NCBI GenBank assembly: GCA_030018695.1
Contig: JASEHI010000001.1
Span: 60,391 to 124,390 of the forward strand
DNA: 64,000 nt
Reading direction: 5' to 3'
Origin: Anaerolineales bacterium
GTDB taxonomy: Bacteria; Chloroflexota; Anaerolineae; Anaerolineales; Villigracilaceae
Of the stretch, positions 37,366 through 46,491 are shown piece after piece. Position numbers and translations under genes: made by a program. Every line of letters begins with the position of its first letter. Position 1 is the first letter of the stretch. A model generated the notes under the pieces. That model saw nothing but the letters and a program-made list of their open reading frames with translations, was not told the origin of the DNA and made no database searches.

Positions 37366-37974
37366 TTAGGGTCTTTTAATATAATCCCTTGCCATGAGAA
37401 ATCGCTCCACGTACTTGCCCAAGATGTCCACCTCGAGGTTCACCCGGCTGCCTACCCGGTAATTGCCGGCAATGGTGCGGGCCAGGGTATAGGGGATGAA
37501 GGAGATGGTGAAGCCATCCGCCGACCGATCCACCACCGTCAGGCTCATCCCATCCACGGCGATGAAGCCCTTGGACGCCACGTAGCGCATCACCGCAGGC
37601 GGGGCGGCGAAAGTGGCGATGACCGTCTCCCCTGCGGGCCTCAGAACTCGCACGCTGCCGACCTCGTCCACATGCCCCTGCACGAAGTGGCCGCCCATGC
37701 GCGCTCCCAGCGCCAGGCCGCGCTCCAAGTTGACCGGGCTGCCCGGCCGCAGCCCGCCCAGGTTGGTGCGTCGCAGGGTCTCCGGCGACAGGTCTGCGGC
37801 GAAGTGGTCGGCTGCCACCTTCGTCACCGTCAGACAGGCGCCGTTGACGGAGATGCTATCGCCGACGTGCGTTCCTTCCAGCACCTGCCGGGTGGCTACT
37901 TCCAATACCGCCGATTCGCCTCGCCGCTCCAGGCGACTGACCTTGCCCTTCTCCTCCACAATGCCGCTAAACAT
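37366..37974 (-). CDS. ribE: riboflavin synthase alpha chain
   Basis: MFSGIVEEKGKVSRLE...GDSISVNGACLTV...GGHFVQGHVD. Confidence 0.95.
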   Translation of the reverse strand: MFSGIVEEKGKVSRLERRGESAVLEVATRQVLEGTHVGDSISVNGACLTVTKVAADHFAADLSPETLRRTNLGGLRPGSPVNLERGLALGARMGGHFVQGHVDEVGSVRVLRPAGETVIATFAAPPAVMRYVASKGFIAVDGMSLTVVDRSADGFTISFIPYTLARTIAGNYRVGSRVNLEVDILGKYVERFLMARDYIKRP

Positions 37975-39081
37975 CTAGGCCGCCTCCCGAATGGGGTATC
38001 CGCTGATCAAGACGTCAGGTCCCAGTTGGCGAACGCGGACGCGCTCCAGCCGCCATGCTTCGGCGATGCAGGCCACGCCTGCCCCTCCAACGGGTGTCGG
38101 GGCGTCGCGCCCGCCGATGATCAGGGGGGCGAGGAAGGCCAGGGCTTTATCCACCAGTCCGTGGGCGAAGAAACTGCCCAAGACCGTCCCGCCGCCCTCC
38201 ACCAGCAGGCTGGTGACTTGCCGCTGCCCTAGCGTTGCCAGCAGCGCTGTGAGGCTGACACGTCCATCGTCGGCGGGCAGCACCAGCACCTCGACGCCGC
38301 CAGCCATCAGCGCCTGGTGGCGCTCTGCCGGCATGACCTCCGTGGCTGCGATCACCGTCCGGCCGGGCAGGGCCGCATCGAGCACACGGGCCGTGGGCGG
38401 GATACGTCCCGTGCTATCGAGGATGACGCGCAGCGGGTGGCGCACGTCCGCCCTCTCCAGCCGCGCCGTGAGCAGCGGATCGTCGGTGATGACGGTCTCC
38501 ACGCCCACCAGGATGGCATCCACCTGATTGCGCAACCGGTGGACGTAGTGGCGAGCCACCGGACCGGTGATCCAACGCGCGTCGCCGGTGCGGGTGGCGA
38601 TCTTGCCGTCCAGGCTCATAGCGAACTTGGCGATGACGAAGGGGCGGCCGGTGGTGATCCAATGGGCAAAGACTTCGTTCAGGGCTCGGGCTTCGGCTCC
38701 CCGTTCGCCGACTATGGTACGTATGCCGGCCGCTTCCAGTTCGGCCCGCCCGCGACCCGCAACGAGCGGGTTGGGGTCGAACATGGCCAGGTGGACCTCG
38801 GCGACGCCGGCGGCGATGAGGGCCTGGGTACAAGGCGGTGTCCGTCCATGGTAACAGCAGGGTTCCAGGTTGACGTAGAGGGTGGCGCCGCGGGCCTGCT
38901 CGCCGGCCTGCCGCAGGGCGAATATCTCGGCGTGGGGCTCACCGGCGCAGGGATGAAACCCTTCGCCCACGATTCGACTGTCTTTGACCAGCACTGCCCC
39001 TACCATTGGGTTGGGACTGGTGCGCCCCCGGCCGCGTTCGGCCAGGCGCAAAGCGCGTTTCATGAGATCTTGCTGTCCCAT
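37975..39081 (-). CDS. ribD: bifunctional deaminase/reductase
   Basis: MKRALRLAERGRGRTSPNPMVGAVLV...GEPHAEIFALRQAG..LYVNLEPCCYHGRTPPC. Confidence 0.96.
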   Translation of the reverse strand: MGQQDLMKRALRLAERGRGRTSPNPMVGAVLVKDSRIVGEGFHPCAGEPHAEIFALRQAGEQARGATLYVNLEPCCYHGRTPPCTQALIAAGVAEVHLAMFDPNPLVAGRGRAELEAAGIRTIVGERGAEARALNEVFAHWITTGRPFVIAKFAMSLDGKIATRTGDARWITGPVARHYVHRLRNQVDAILVGVETVITDDPLLTARLERADVRHPLRVILDSTGRIPPTARVLDAALPGRTVIAATEVMPAERHQALMAGGVEVLVLPADDGRVSLTALLATLGQRQVTSLLVEGGGTVLGSFFAHGLVDKALAFLAPLIIGGRDAPTPVGGAGVACIAEAWRLERVRVRQLGPDVLISGYPIREAA

Positions 39082-39156
39082 TGACCTGCTCCAAAGGGAA
39101 CGCCCCGTGGGGCATTGTGCTCACACACGGGGCAAGAAGACGCAGCATGACGAAAA

Positions 39157-39182
39157 CCCCGAAGACCGTGTGGCCTTCGGGG
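39157..39182 (-). terminator. terminator hairpin of the FMN riboswitch expression platform
   Basis: minus strand CCCCGAAGgccacacggtCTTCGGGG-TTTTCG. Confidence 0.7.
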
Positions 39183-39232
39183 CGTGAATCATCGCATCCT
39201 GCGCTGCAGGACGCGGCTGTGCCACTCACCTT

Positions 39233-39423
39233 CTTTCATCCGGACTGTAACCGTCGGCCCCGGAGTTCACTTGCACCGCACTGCGTTTGGTGCAGTGCAG
39301 GTGTCACCGGATCATGCCTGAGATTCTTCGCTACTCCTTCGCTGCGCTCAGGACATGGCTCAGAATGACATACAGGCTCGCGGGCTTTACCGCCGATCGG
39401 GAATTTCACCCTGCCCCGAAGGT
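39233..39423 (-). ncRNA. FMN riboswitch (RFN element)
   Basis: minus strand GGGGCAGGGTGAAATTCCCGATCGGCGGTAAAGCCCGCGAGCC...GATCCGGTG...ACTCCGGGGCCGACGGTTACAGTCCGGATGAAAG. Confidence 0.97.
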
Positions 39424-39485
39424 CTATATTCAATTGTACGAAATTATATCCCGCTCACGAAAACGTGTCAAACCTCTCTTGATGG

Positions 39486-39677
39486 TTACGCCTTGAGGAT
39501 GCACTCCACCGGGCAAACGGCGATGCACTGGGGCGCGTCGTAGTGACCGACACACTCCACGCAGGTGGCGGCATCAATGACGTAGAGAACGCCGTCACCT
39601 TCGCTGATCGAATCGGTCGGGCATTCCGGCACGCACGCGCCACATGCGATGCACTCTTCGGTGATTTTCATTGCCAT
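39486..39677 (-). CDS. 4Fe-4S ferredoxin
   Basis: CIACGACVPECP and CVECVGHYDAPQCIAVCPVECI motifs. Confidence 0.93.
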   Translation of the reverse strand: MAMKITEECIACGACVPECPTDSISEGDGVLYVIDAATCVECVGHYDAPQCIAVCPVECILKA

Positions 39678-39774
39678 AGTTTGTTTCTCCTGATATTGAT
39701 TAAAGTTAACCTTAAAATTACTTTATAGGCGCATGGGTGTCAAATGACAAATGTCTTGGGTTTGACCGCTTTTG

Positions 39775-40269
39775 TCATAGCGATTTTTCCAGGCGCAGAG
39801 TCTCCCGGCGAGCCAGCCAGAGCGGTATTATACCGAAAATGCCAAAGGCTATGTCCGCCAGTCCCCACAAGGGCGGGATGCCGCGCACTGCCCCGAAGAC
39901 CAGCGCCCAGGGAATGATCAGGACACAGGCAATCATCCCGTACTCGATGATCCAGCGGTTGCGCACCGGGTCCTTGATGGCTCCCAGGAACGAGATGGCG
40001 ATGACAATGTGGCCGAACGCCAGCCAGTCTGTGCCGTATGCCAGAAAGGGATACTGCCCGTACCCGTTCTGGACACCAGCGTTGACACGCCCGATCCACT
40101 CACCCAGCCCAGGCATCCGCGCTCCAAGCGCGGACCCAGGACCTGCCAGCCGGTCTAGCAGGCCGAGTTCCCACCGGAGCGGGATGGCCGTCAACCCGCT
40201 GGCGGCCAGAGCGAGCATAAAGAAAATCAAAATGGTTCGGACAAGACGCAGACGGTTCTTGTTGATCAT
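39775..40269 (-). CDS. small integral membrane protein
   Basis: multiple TM segments, start MINKNRLRLVRTI. Confidence 0.55.
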   Translation of the reverse strand: MINKNRLRLVRTILIFFMLALAASGLTAIPLRWELGLLDRLAGPGSALGARMPGLGEWIGRVNAGVQNGYGQYPFLAYGTDWLAFGHIVIAISFLGAIKDPVRNRWIIEYGMIACVLIIPWALVFGAVRGIPPLWGLADIAFGIFGIIPLWLARRETLRLEKSL

Positions 40270-40378
40270 AACGACCTCCTCGCCTTGAAACATAACAAAC
40301 CGGAGGTTGCATTTGCTATCATTCCTCCTCCAGTCGCTCTCCGCGCTTGCAGTGGCTAAGCCCCTGCAGAAACAATCT

Positions 40379-41881
40379 CTAGATTTTGTACAACTCGTCG
40401 TACTTGGCGCGCAGGTAAGCGATATACGGCTGGATGGCAATCTCAGAGCCGGTCACCCGTTTCACCAATTCCGGCGCGGTGTACTTGCGCCCGTGAGTAT
40501 AGATGTTCTCTTTCAGCCATGTATGCAGCCTGTCGAACTTGCCCTGCTTCATCTCTGCCGGGATTTCGGGATGCGCCTCGAGCGCCGCGGCATAGAACTG
40601 CGCCCCGAGCAGGTTGCCCAGCGTGTAACCCTGGAACATGCCGCCAACGATGCCGCCGAACCAGTGAACGTCCTGCAAACAGCCATCCTTGTCGTCCGGG
40701 GCGCGCAGGCCAAAATCCGCCTCGAAGCGTTCGTGCCAGGCTGCGGGCAAATCCTTCACCGCCAGTGTGCCTTCCAGCATTTGCAGCTCAAAGTCGAAGC
40801 GCAGCATGACGTGCAGGTTATAGGTCACTTCGTCGGCGTCCGTGCGGATGAGTGAACGTTGGACTTTGTTGATCGCGCGGTAGAAGGTCTCCAGCGAGAC
40901 GTTCTTCAGGTGTGGGAAGGTCTTTTGCAAATCAGGATAGAAATACTCCCAGAAGCCGCGGCTGCGCCCGACCAGGTTCTCCCAGGTGCGGGATTGGGAT
41001 TCGTGGACGCCGGCCGAGGTCCCGGAAGCGAGCGGAGTCCCCTCGTAAGCCGGGTTGACGCCCTGCTCGTACATGGCGTGTCCGGCCTCGTGGATCATGC
41101 TGAACAGGCAGTCGCCCAGGTCATTTTCCTGGACGCGCGTCGTGATGCGCACGTCGTTGACCGAGAAACTGGTCGTGAAGGGGTGATGGGTTTTGTCGTC
41201 CCGCCCGCGTTCGTAATCAAAGCCCAGGCGTTTGACGACCTGGCACGAGAAGGCGATCTGCCCCTCTTCGGGGAAAGTCTGTTTCAGGCAGGCGTCGTCC
41301 GCCGCGGGCTGGGAGGTGATCGCCTGCACAATGGGCACCAGGTTCTCGCGCAGTTGCGCAAATAACGCCCGCACCGAGGCGGCTTTCATGCCGTAATCGG
41401 CCATGTCTATCAGCGGGTCGGCGATGTGTGCGTAGCCGGGGAAGTAATTGGCAAATTCGCGACTCAGCTCGAGGGTCTTTTCGAGATGCGGGCGGACCTT
41501 GGCAAAGTCATCCGCCGGGCGCGCCTGCGTCCAGGCCTGGTAGGACGCGGCCTGATGCGCAGAGAGGCGCGCGACGAATTCTGGTGGCACCTTGGTGGCG
41601 CGTTCGTAGTCACGCCGCGTGACGCGGATCAGGCTGGCGTCGTCCGAATCGTAGGGCAGGCTCTCGGCGTATTTCTGCAAATCATCCAACAGTTTGCCGA
41701 CCGCCGGGTCAATGATTTTTTCCTGCGACATCTGCGCCAGCATGGCCATCTGGCGACCGCGCGCCGCCGCCCCGCCCGGCGGCATGTAGGTGGACTGGTC
41801 CCAGCCGAGCAGCATGCCGATGTGGTCGAGGTCGTAGATTTCTTGCAGGCGTTGTTTGAGTTCTTGCAGTTTTTGTTCCAT
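40379..41881 (-). CDS. carboxypeptidase Taq (M32) metallopeptidase
   Basis: HEAGHAMYEQGVNPAYEGTPLASGTSAGVHESQSRTWENLVGRS. Confidence 0.95.
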   Translation of the reverse strand: MEQKLQELKQRLQEIYDLDHIGMLLGWDQSTYMPPGGAAARGRQMAMLAQMSQEKIIDPAVGKLLDDLQKYAESLPYDSDDASLIRVTRRDYERATKVPPEFVARLSAHQAASYQAWTQARPADDFAKVRPHLEKTLELSREFANYFPGYAHIADPLIDMADYGMKAASVRALFAQLRENLVPIVQAITSQPAADDACLKQTFPEEGQIAFSCQVVKRLGFDYERGRDDKTHHPFTTSFSVNDVRITTRVQENDLGDCLFSMIHEAGHAMYEQGVNPAYEGTPLASGTSAGVHESQSRTWENLVGRSRGFWEYFYPDLQKTFPHLKNVSLETFYRAINKVQRSLIRTDADEVTYNLHVMLRFDFELQMLEGTLAVKDLPAAWHERFEADFGLRAPDDKDGCLQDVHWFGGIVGGMFQGYTLGNLLGAQFYAAALEAHPEIPAEMKQGKFDRLHTWLKENIYTHGRKYTAPELVKRVTGSEIAIQPYIAYLRAKYDELYKI

Positions 41882-42224
41882 GAGGGCTCCCTTGACCGTG
41901 TCTTTGCGAGCACCCGCGTTCTTTGCGGGGGCGTGGCAATCTCAACTCACATCTAATCCTATCTTTATAAGTCGTCACGACTATTTTACATCCAAAACCA
42001 AAAGGCGGGATCGAATCGGTCGCAAAGAACGCTCCCTCAGGGTGACAATTTGAGTAGGTTTTATTGAACCTTGCGCTGTAATACTAGCGTGATTTACGCT
42101 AGTTTACAAGCGAAAACCAGCTATTTAGATGGTTTGCTCGCGAAATAGATTCAAGACCATCCCTTCAATTCAAGACCTTCGCCAAAATCTGGCGTTGGAC
42201 AATTCTATAGAATTGTCCAACAAG

Positions 42225-45017
42225 TTACCGCTTAAACTGTCCCTTCAACTTCTCGGCGGTTTCCTTGAACGCGGACAGTTTCTCGCGTTCCTTCGCGACC
42301 ACGGGTGCGGGGGCTTTGTCCGCGAAGTCACTGGAGAGCAGTTTCTCCAGCCGCGCGACGTGCGACTCGACCTCAGCCAGTTCGCGTGTCAGGCGCTCGC
42401 GCTCGACGGACTCGTCTACCATGCCCGCCAGCGGCAGGTGGATTTCCACCGCGCCGATGACGAGGGCAATGCTGTTCTTCGGCTTCGCCGGAAGAGAGTC
42501 GAGAATAGAGAGTAGAGAATAGTCGAGGCCGGCCAGCGCGGCGATGACATTGGACTGCTCCTTGAGCAGATCCGTCTTCGCCCCGCCGGCGATGGTGGCC
42601 GGGATGCGCTTCGCCGGGCTGACCTTCTTCTCGGCGCGGGCATTGCGGATGGCGCGGACAATATCCTGAACGAGCGTGAAATCGGCAATTTTGTCTTCTT
42701 CCCAGCCTTCCGCTTCGCGCGGCTCGGGCCAGGGGGCAATGATGAGGGCGTCGGGCCAGTCTTGCGCAAGAGTTGCGAGTTGCGACCCTTCGACTGCGCT
42801 CTGGGCAAGGTTGCGAGTTGCGGTACGCAGATGTCCCCAGAGTTCCTCGGTCACAAACGGCGTGAAGGGATGCAGCAGCCGCAGGCACATATCCTGCACG
42901 CGCGCCAGCGTCACTATTGTCTGCTCTCTACTCTCTGCTCCCTGCATCTGCAATTTCGCCACCTCCACGTACCAGTCGGCGAACTCGCTCCAGAAGAAAT
43001 CGTAGATCTGCCGCCCGGCCTCGCCGTATTGGAAGGTCTGGAACAGGCGCTCGACCTCACGGATGAGGGCTTGCAGGCGCGCCCAGATCCAACTGTCCGC
43101 CAAAGTCCAGACCGTGGACGGTTGACCGTAGACAGCGCCTTCACCGTTCACCGTCTTCGATCCACCGTCCACTGTCCACTGTCCACTGTCTGCCAGCGAA
43201 GTGAGGGCCGCGATCACAAACCGCCCCACATTCCACATCTTGTTGGCGAAGTTGCGGTTGGCCTCCACCTTTTTGATATCCATGTTCACATCGTTGCCGG
43301 GGGTGGAACCCACCAGCAGGGTGAAGCGCAGCGCGTCGGTGCCGAAATCGTCCATAACCGGCAGCGGGTCGATCACGTTGCCCTTGCTTTTGGACATCTT
43401 CTGCCCGTTTTCGTCGCGGATCAGGCCATGCAGATAAATGGTGTGGAACGGTATCTGTCCGGTGAACTCCAGCCCCATCATGATCATACGCGCCACCCAG
43501 AAGAACAGGATATCGTAGCCGGTCTCCATGATGGCGGTCGGGTAGAAATACTTGTAATCCGGCGTCTCGTCTGGCCAGCCAAGGGTGGAGAAAGGCCACA
43601 ACCCGGAGGAGAACCAGGTATCCAGCACGTCCGGGTCCTGCTCGATTCTGGCCGAGTCGCAGTGGGCGCATTTCAGCGGGTCCTGGCGGGCGCAGGTCTC
43701 TTTGCCGCATTCGGCGCAGTACCAGACCGGGATGCGGTGTCCCCACCACAACTGGCGCGAGATGCACCAGTCCTTGATATTGTCGAGCCAGTTGTAATAT
43801 ATTTTCTCGAAGCGTTCCGGAACGATGCGAATGCGCCCGTCCTTGACCGCGGCCAGCGCGGCCTCGGCCAGCGGCGCGATCTTGACGAACCACTGCGTGG
43901 AGATCATCGGCTCGACGATCTCGCCGCCGCGCTCGGAGCGTGGGATGGTCGTGCGGTAAGGTTCGGTCTTGATGACCAGCCCGGCGGCCGCCATATCCGC
44001 CCATAAGTTTTTGCGGCACTCGAACCTGTCCTGACCCTGGTACGGGCCGCCGCTTGCGGTGACGCGCGCCGCCTCGTCCAATACAGATAGGATCGGCAGG
44101 TTGTGCCGTTGGGCGATGGCGTAGTCGTTCGGGTCGTGGCCGGGCGTGACCTTGAGCGCGCCCGTGCCGAACTCGCGGCTGACGTAATCATCGGCGATGA
44201 CCAGTATCTCGCGCCCCAGCCTCGGCACGATGACTTTCCTGCCGATATACTTTTTGTAGCGCTCGTCTTCGGGATGCACCGCCACCGCCGTATCGCCGAG
44301 GATCGTCTCCGGGCGGATGGTGGCGACAGGGATGTAGCCTTCCGAAGGTTCGGAACCTTCGGAAGGTTTGAGCATGTATTTGAAATAATACAGCGTCACA
44401 TCCTCTTCGCTGTACTCCACTTCGAGGTCGGAGACCGCCGTCTTCAACCCCGGCGACCAGTTGACCAGCCTCGGGCCGCGATAGATGAGTCCCTTCTCGT
44501 ACAGGCGCACGAAGGCTTCGCGCACAGCGCGCGACAGGCCATCATCCAGCGTGAATCGCTCGCGCTCCCAGTCGCAGGAGGCGCCCAGGCGGCGGATCTG
44601 GTTGCCGATGATGCTGTGATACTTCACTTTCCACGTCCAGGCGCGCTGGATGAATTTCTCGCGCCCCAGTTCCTCGCGGGTCACCTCCTCGACGCGCAGC
44701 AGATCCTTCTCCACCTGCAACTGGGTGGCGATGCCGGCGTGATCGCTGCCGGGCAGCCACAGCGCGGGGATGCCCTTCATGCGGTGGTAGCGGATCATCA
44801 GGTCTTCCATGCTGACGAACATGGCGTGGCCGAGGTGTAATTCGCCGGTGACATTGGGAGGAGGTATCGAAATGACGAAGGGCTTTTTGGCTGGGTCGAA
44901 ATCCGCCCGCTGCGGGTCGTTGGACGGCTTGAAGTAGCCTCCTTTTTCCCACATCTCGTAGATGCGCGGCTCGGTGGATTTGAAGTCGTATGCTTTGGGA
45001 AGATCATATTGGGTCAT
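42225..45017 (-). CDS. valS: valyl-tRNA synthetase
   Basis: PPPNVTGELHLGHAMF, RMKGIPALWLPGSDHAGIATQ, QKMSKSKGNVIDPLPVMDDFGTDALRF. Confidence 0.97.
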   Translation of the reverse strand: MTQYDLPKAYDFKSTEPRIYEMWEKGGYFKPSNDPQRADFDPAKKPFVISIPPPNVTGELHLGHAMFVSMEDLMIRYHRMKGIPALWLPGSDHAGIATQLQVEKDLLRVEEVTREELGREKFIQRAWTWKVKYHSIIGNQIRRLGASCDWERERFTLDDGLSRAVREAFVRLYEKGLIYRGPRLVNWSPGLKTAVSDLEVEYSEEDVTLYYFKYMLKPSEGSEPSEGYIPVATIRPETILGDTAVAVHPEDERYKKYIGRKVIVPRLGREILVIADDYVSREFGTGALKVTPGHDPNDYAIAQRHNLPILSVLDEAARVTASGGPYQGQDRFECRKNLWADMAAAGLVIKTEPYRTTIPRSERGGEIVEPMISTQWFVKIAPLAEAALAAVKDGRIRIVPERFEKIYYNWLDNIKDWCISRQLWWGHRIPVWYCAECGKETCARQDPLKCAHCDSARIEQDPDVLDTWFSSGLWPFSTLGWPDETPDYKYFYPTAIMETGYDILFFWVARMIMMGLEFTGQIPFHTIYLHGLIRDENGQKMSKSKGNVIDPLPVMDDFGTDALRFTLLVGSTPGNDVNMDIKKVEANRNFANKMWNVGRFVIAALTSLADSGQWTVDGGSKTVNGEGAVYGQPSTVWTLADSWIWARLQALIREVERLFQTFQYGEAGRQIYDFFWSEFADWYVEVAKLQMQGAESREQTIVTLARVQDMCLRLLHPFTPFVTEELWGHLRTATRNLAQSAVEGSQLATLAQDWPDALIIAPWPEPREAEGWEEDKIADFTLVQDIVRAIRNARAEKKVSPAKRIPATIAGGAKTDLLKEQSNVIAALAGLDYSLLSILDSLPAKPKNSIALVIGAVEIHLPLAGMVDESVERERLTRELAEVESHVARLEKLLSSDFADKAPAPVVAKEREKLSAFKETAEKLKGQFKR
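42493..42525. repeat. heptamer array (tagagar) inside valS
   Basis: aagagag tcgagaa tagagag tagagaa tagtcga. Confidence 0.85.
42770..42822. repeat. nested repeat inside valS: gagttgc array split by a cccttcgac...gggcaag palindrome
   Basis: gagttgcgagttgcgacccttcgactgcgctctgggcaaggttgcgagttgcgg. Confidence 0.8.
42917..42946. repeat. heptamer array (ctgctct) inside valS
   Basis: ctgctct ctactct ctgctcc ctgcatc. Confidence 0.8.
43104..43194. repeat. about 13 consecutive heptamers (tccaccg/tccactg family) inside valS
   Basis: gtccaga ccgtgga cggttga ccgtaga cagcgcc ttcaccg ttcaccg tcttcga tccaccg tccactg tccactg tccactg tctgcca. Confidence 0.9.
44338..44366. repeat. 29-bp perfect palindrome inside valS
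   Basis: ccttccgaaggttc-g-gaaccttcggaagg. Confidence 0.95.
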
Positions 45018-45062
45018 TTCTCGCTCCTTTTTTTCACCGCGGAGATCGCTGAGTCCGCAGAG

Positions 45063-45344
45063 TCATTCTTTTTTCTTCTCTGCGGTTGAGAATTCTGTTT
45101 CCTCACTCCGCCATCCCGGCACGAAATATTGGATTTGCTTGAATGGCTTGACCTGCTCGCCGACCGCCTCACGCATGATGTTCCCTGAAATGTGCATTAG
45201 CGTGTCGCTGTAATCGGCCACCTGAGGATACGCCCGCGCCGCCTCCCATACCTCGATCTGCCAGGTTCCCGGCGCGTGCTTGCGGATGTTATCCACGTGC
45301 CGGCGGCCGTAGTCGCTGTTGACGATTGCCAGTATCCTCATCAC
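45063..45344 (-). CDS. hypothetical protein, DUF166-like N-terminus
   Basis: MRILAIVNSDYGRRHVDNIRKHAPGTWQIEVWEA; lies between the T-box and valS. Confidence 0.4.
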   Translation of the reverse strand: MMRILAIVNSDYGRRHVDNIRKHAPGTWQIEVWEAARAYPQVADYSDTLMHISGNIMREAVGEQVKPFKQIQYFVPGWRSEETEFSTAEKKKE

Positions 45345-45365
45345 GGTCTCCGTTTGCGCATTTCA

Positions 45366-45427
45366 AGTTGCACGTTGGAACGTTGGCAGGTTGGCACGTT
45401 GGAACGTTGGCAGGTTGGCACGTTGAG
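45366..45427. repeat. 8-bp-period array (gttggcac/gttggaac/gttggcag)
   Basis: seven units of 8 bp. Confidence 0.9.
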
Positions 45428-45434
45428 AATTCTT

Positions 45435-45518
45435 TCCGTCCACCGTCCACCGTCCACCGTTCATCGTCCACCGTCCACCGTCCATCGTCCACCGTCTATC
45501 GTCCGTCATCCACCGTCA
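45435..45518. repeat. heptamer array (gtccacc)n
   Basis: about 12 consecutive 7-mers. Confidence 0.95.
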
Positions 45519-45524
45519 AAAACA

Positions 45525-45905
45525 AATACGCCTCCGTCCATTATGAGGACGAAGGCGTTCCTTCGCGGTACCACCTCATTTCGCTTTTTTCACCTTCGTG
45601 CTACTTTGTGTCCTTTGTGGTGAAAAAAGCGCACTCCATGACCGGCCAACACCGGTCTGCGGCTGTAACGGGCGCACCCGTGCCGTTCTACTTTTGTTGG
45701 TAAATTGGTGATTGGTAAATTGGTTACCAGATTACCAACCTACCACTTACCAATTTACCGCTTCCCAATTTCTTCGGCATCCCACCGGACGACTTCGGCG
45801 GCGCTTCCCTGTGGAGACTTCCACCGTCGGTCTCGATACCTTCATACTCGACCTTCGTCTCCTTCTCTATCAGGTCACCGTCCGCTTACTCCTCCCGGCG
45901 ATATT
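45525..45905 (-). ncRNA. T-box leader upstream of the valS locus
   Basis: minus strand GAGGTGGTACCGCGAAGGAACGCCTTCGTCC, then terminator ACGCCTTCGTCC..GGACGGAGGCGT-ATTTGTTTTT; stem-I-like pairing GGAGAC..GTCTCC upstream. Confidence 0.9.
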
Positions 45906-46011
45906 GTTGGGCTGATTATACAGAGAGATGCGGGAGGAGTCAAGAAAAATATAGACCGGCGAGGGTCTCAGGACAACTATCTGCAATCTGCAATCAGCCA
46001 TTCGTTTTACT

Positions 46012-46491
46012 TCACGGGTGATTGTTGGGATTGTCGGCGGTCAACCCCTCGGCGGCGGCAGCCTGGAGGAGGATGGCATCGGAAGACACGAAAAGGAGAG
46101 GGCCTGCCCTGGCGGCTCGCAGGATTTTGTTGAACGATAAGGCCGATGCCAGATGGACAGCGTCGTAGCCTCGTAAGGGATACTGCTGTGTCAATTCGCT
46201 TGCTTTGAATATTATTTCATCGGTTAACGCCAGTGTCGTAAAATCCTGGCTGACGGCGGTCAAGAAATCCTGGTAGAGATTCTGTTGTGTATCCGGTGTA
46301 ATATTTCCTGTTCGCGCCCGCCGGCCAATAGCAGCGCAGGTTTCGACAATGGCAACTTTGGAAAAAGAGATCGTGTTTTTCCTCGAACCTGATGCATCAC
46401 ACTCTCTGACGATATATTCGACCCATCGGCTGCCGGTCTCGGAGACATACAGTTTGACGAGAGCGCTGGTATCAAGGTAATAGATGGTCAT
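46012..46491 (-). CDS. VapC-type PIN-domain toxin
   Basis: MTIYYLDTSALVKLYVSETGS...LRGYDAVHLASAL. Confidence 0.9.
   Translation of the reverse strand: MTIYYLDTSALVKLYVSETGSRWVEYIVRECDASGSRKNTISFSKVAIVETCAAIGRRARTGNITPDTQQNLYQDFLTAVSQDFTTLALTDEIIFKASELTQQYPLRGYDAVHLASALSFNKILRAARAGPLLFVSSDAILLQAAAAEGLTADNPNNHP

Noticed and set aside
42762-44006. 414-aa plus-strand ORF opposite valS
   Set aside because: Antisense to the clear valyl-tRNA synthetase; no recognisable domain.
45366-45518. Tandem arrays considered as a CRISPR array
   Set aside because: 7-8 bp period without spacers; these are simple tandem repeats.
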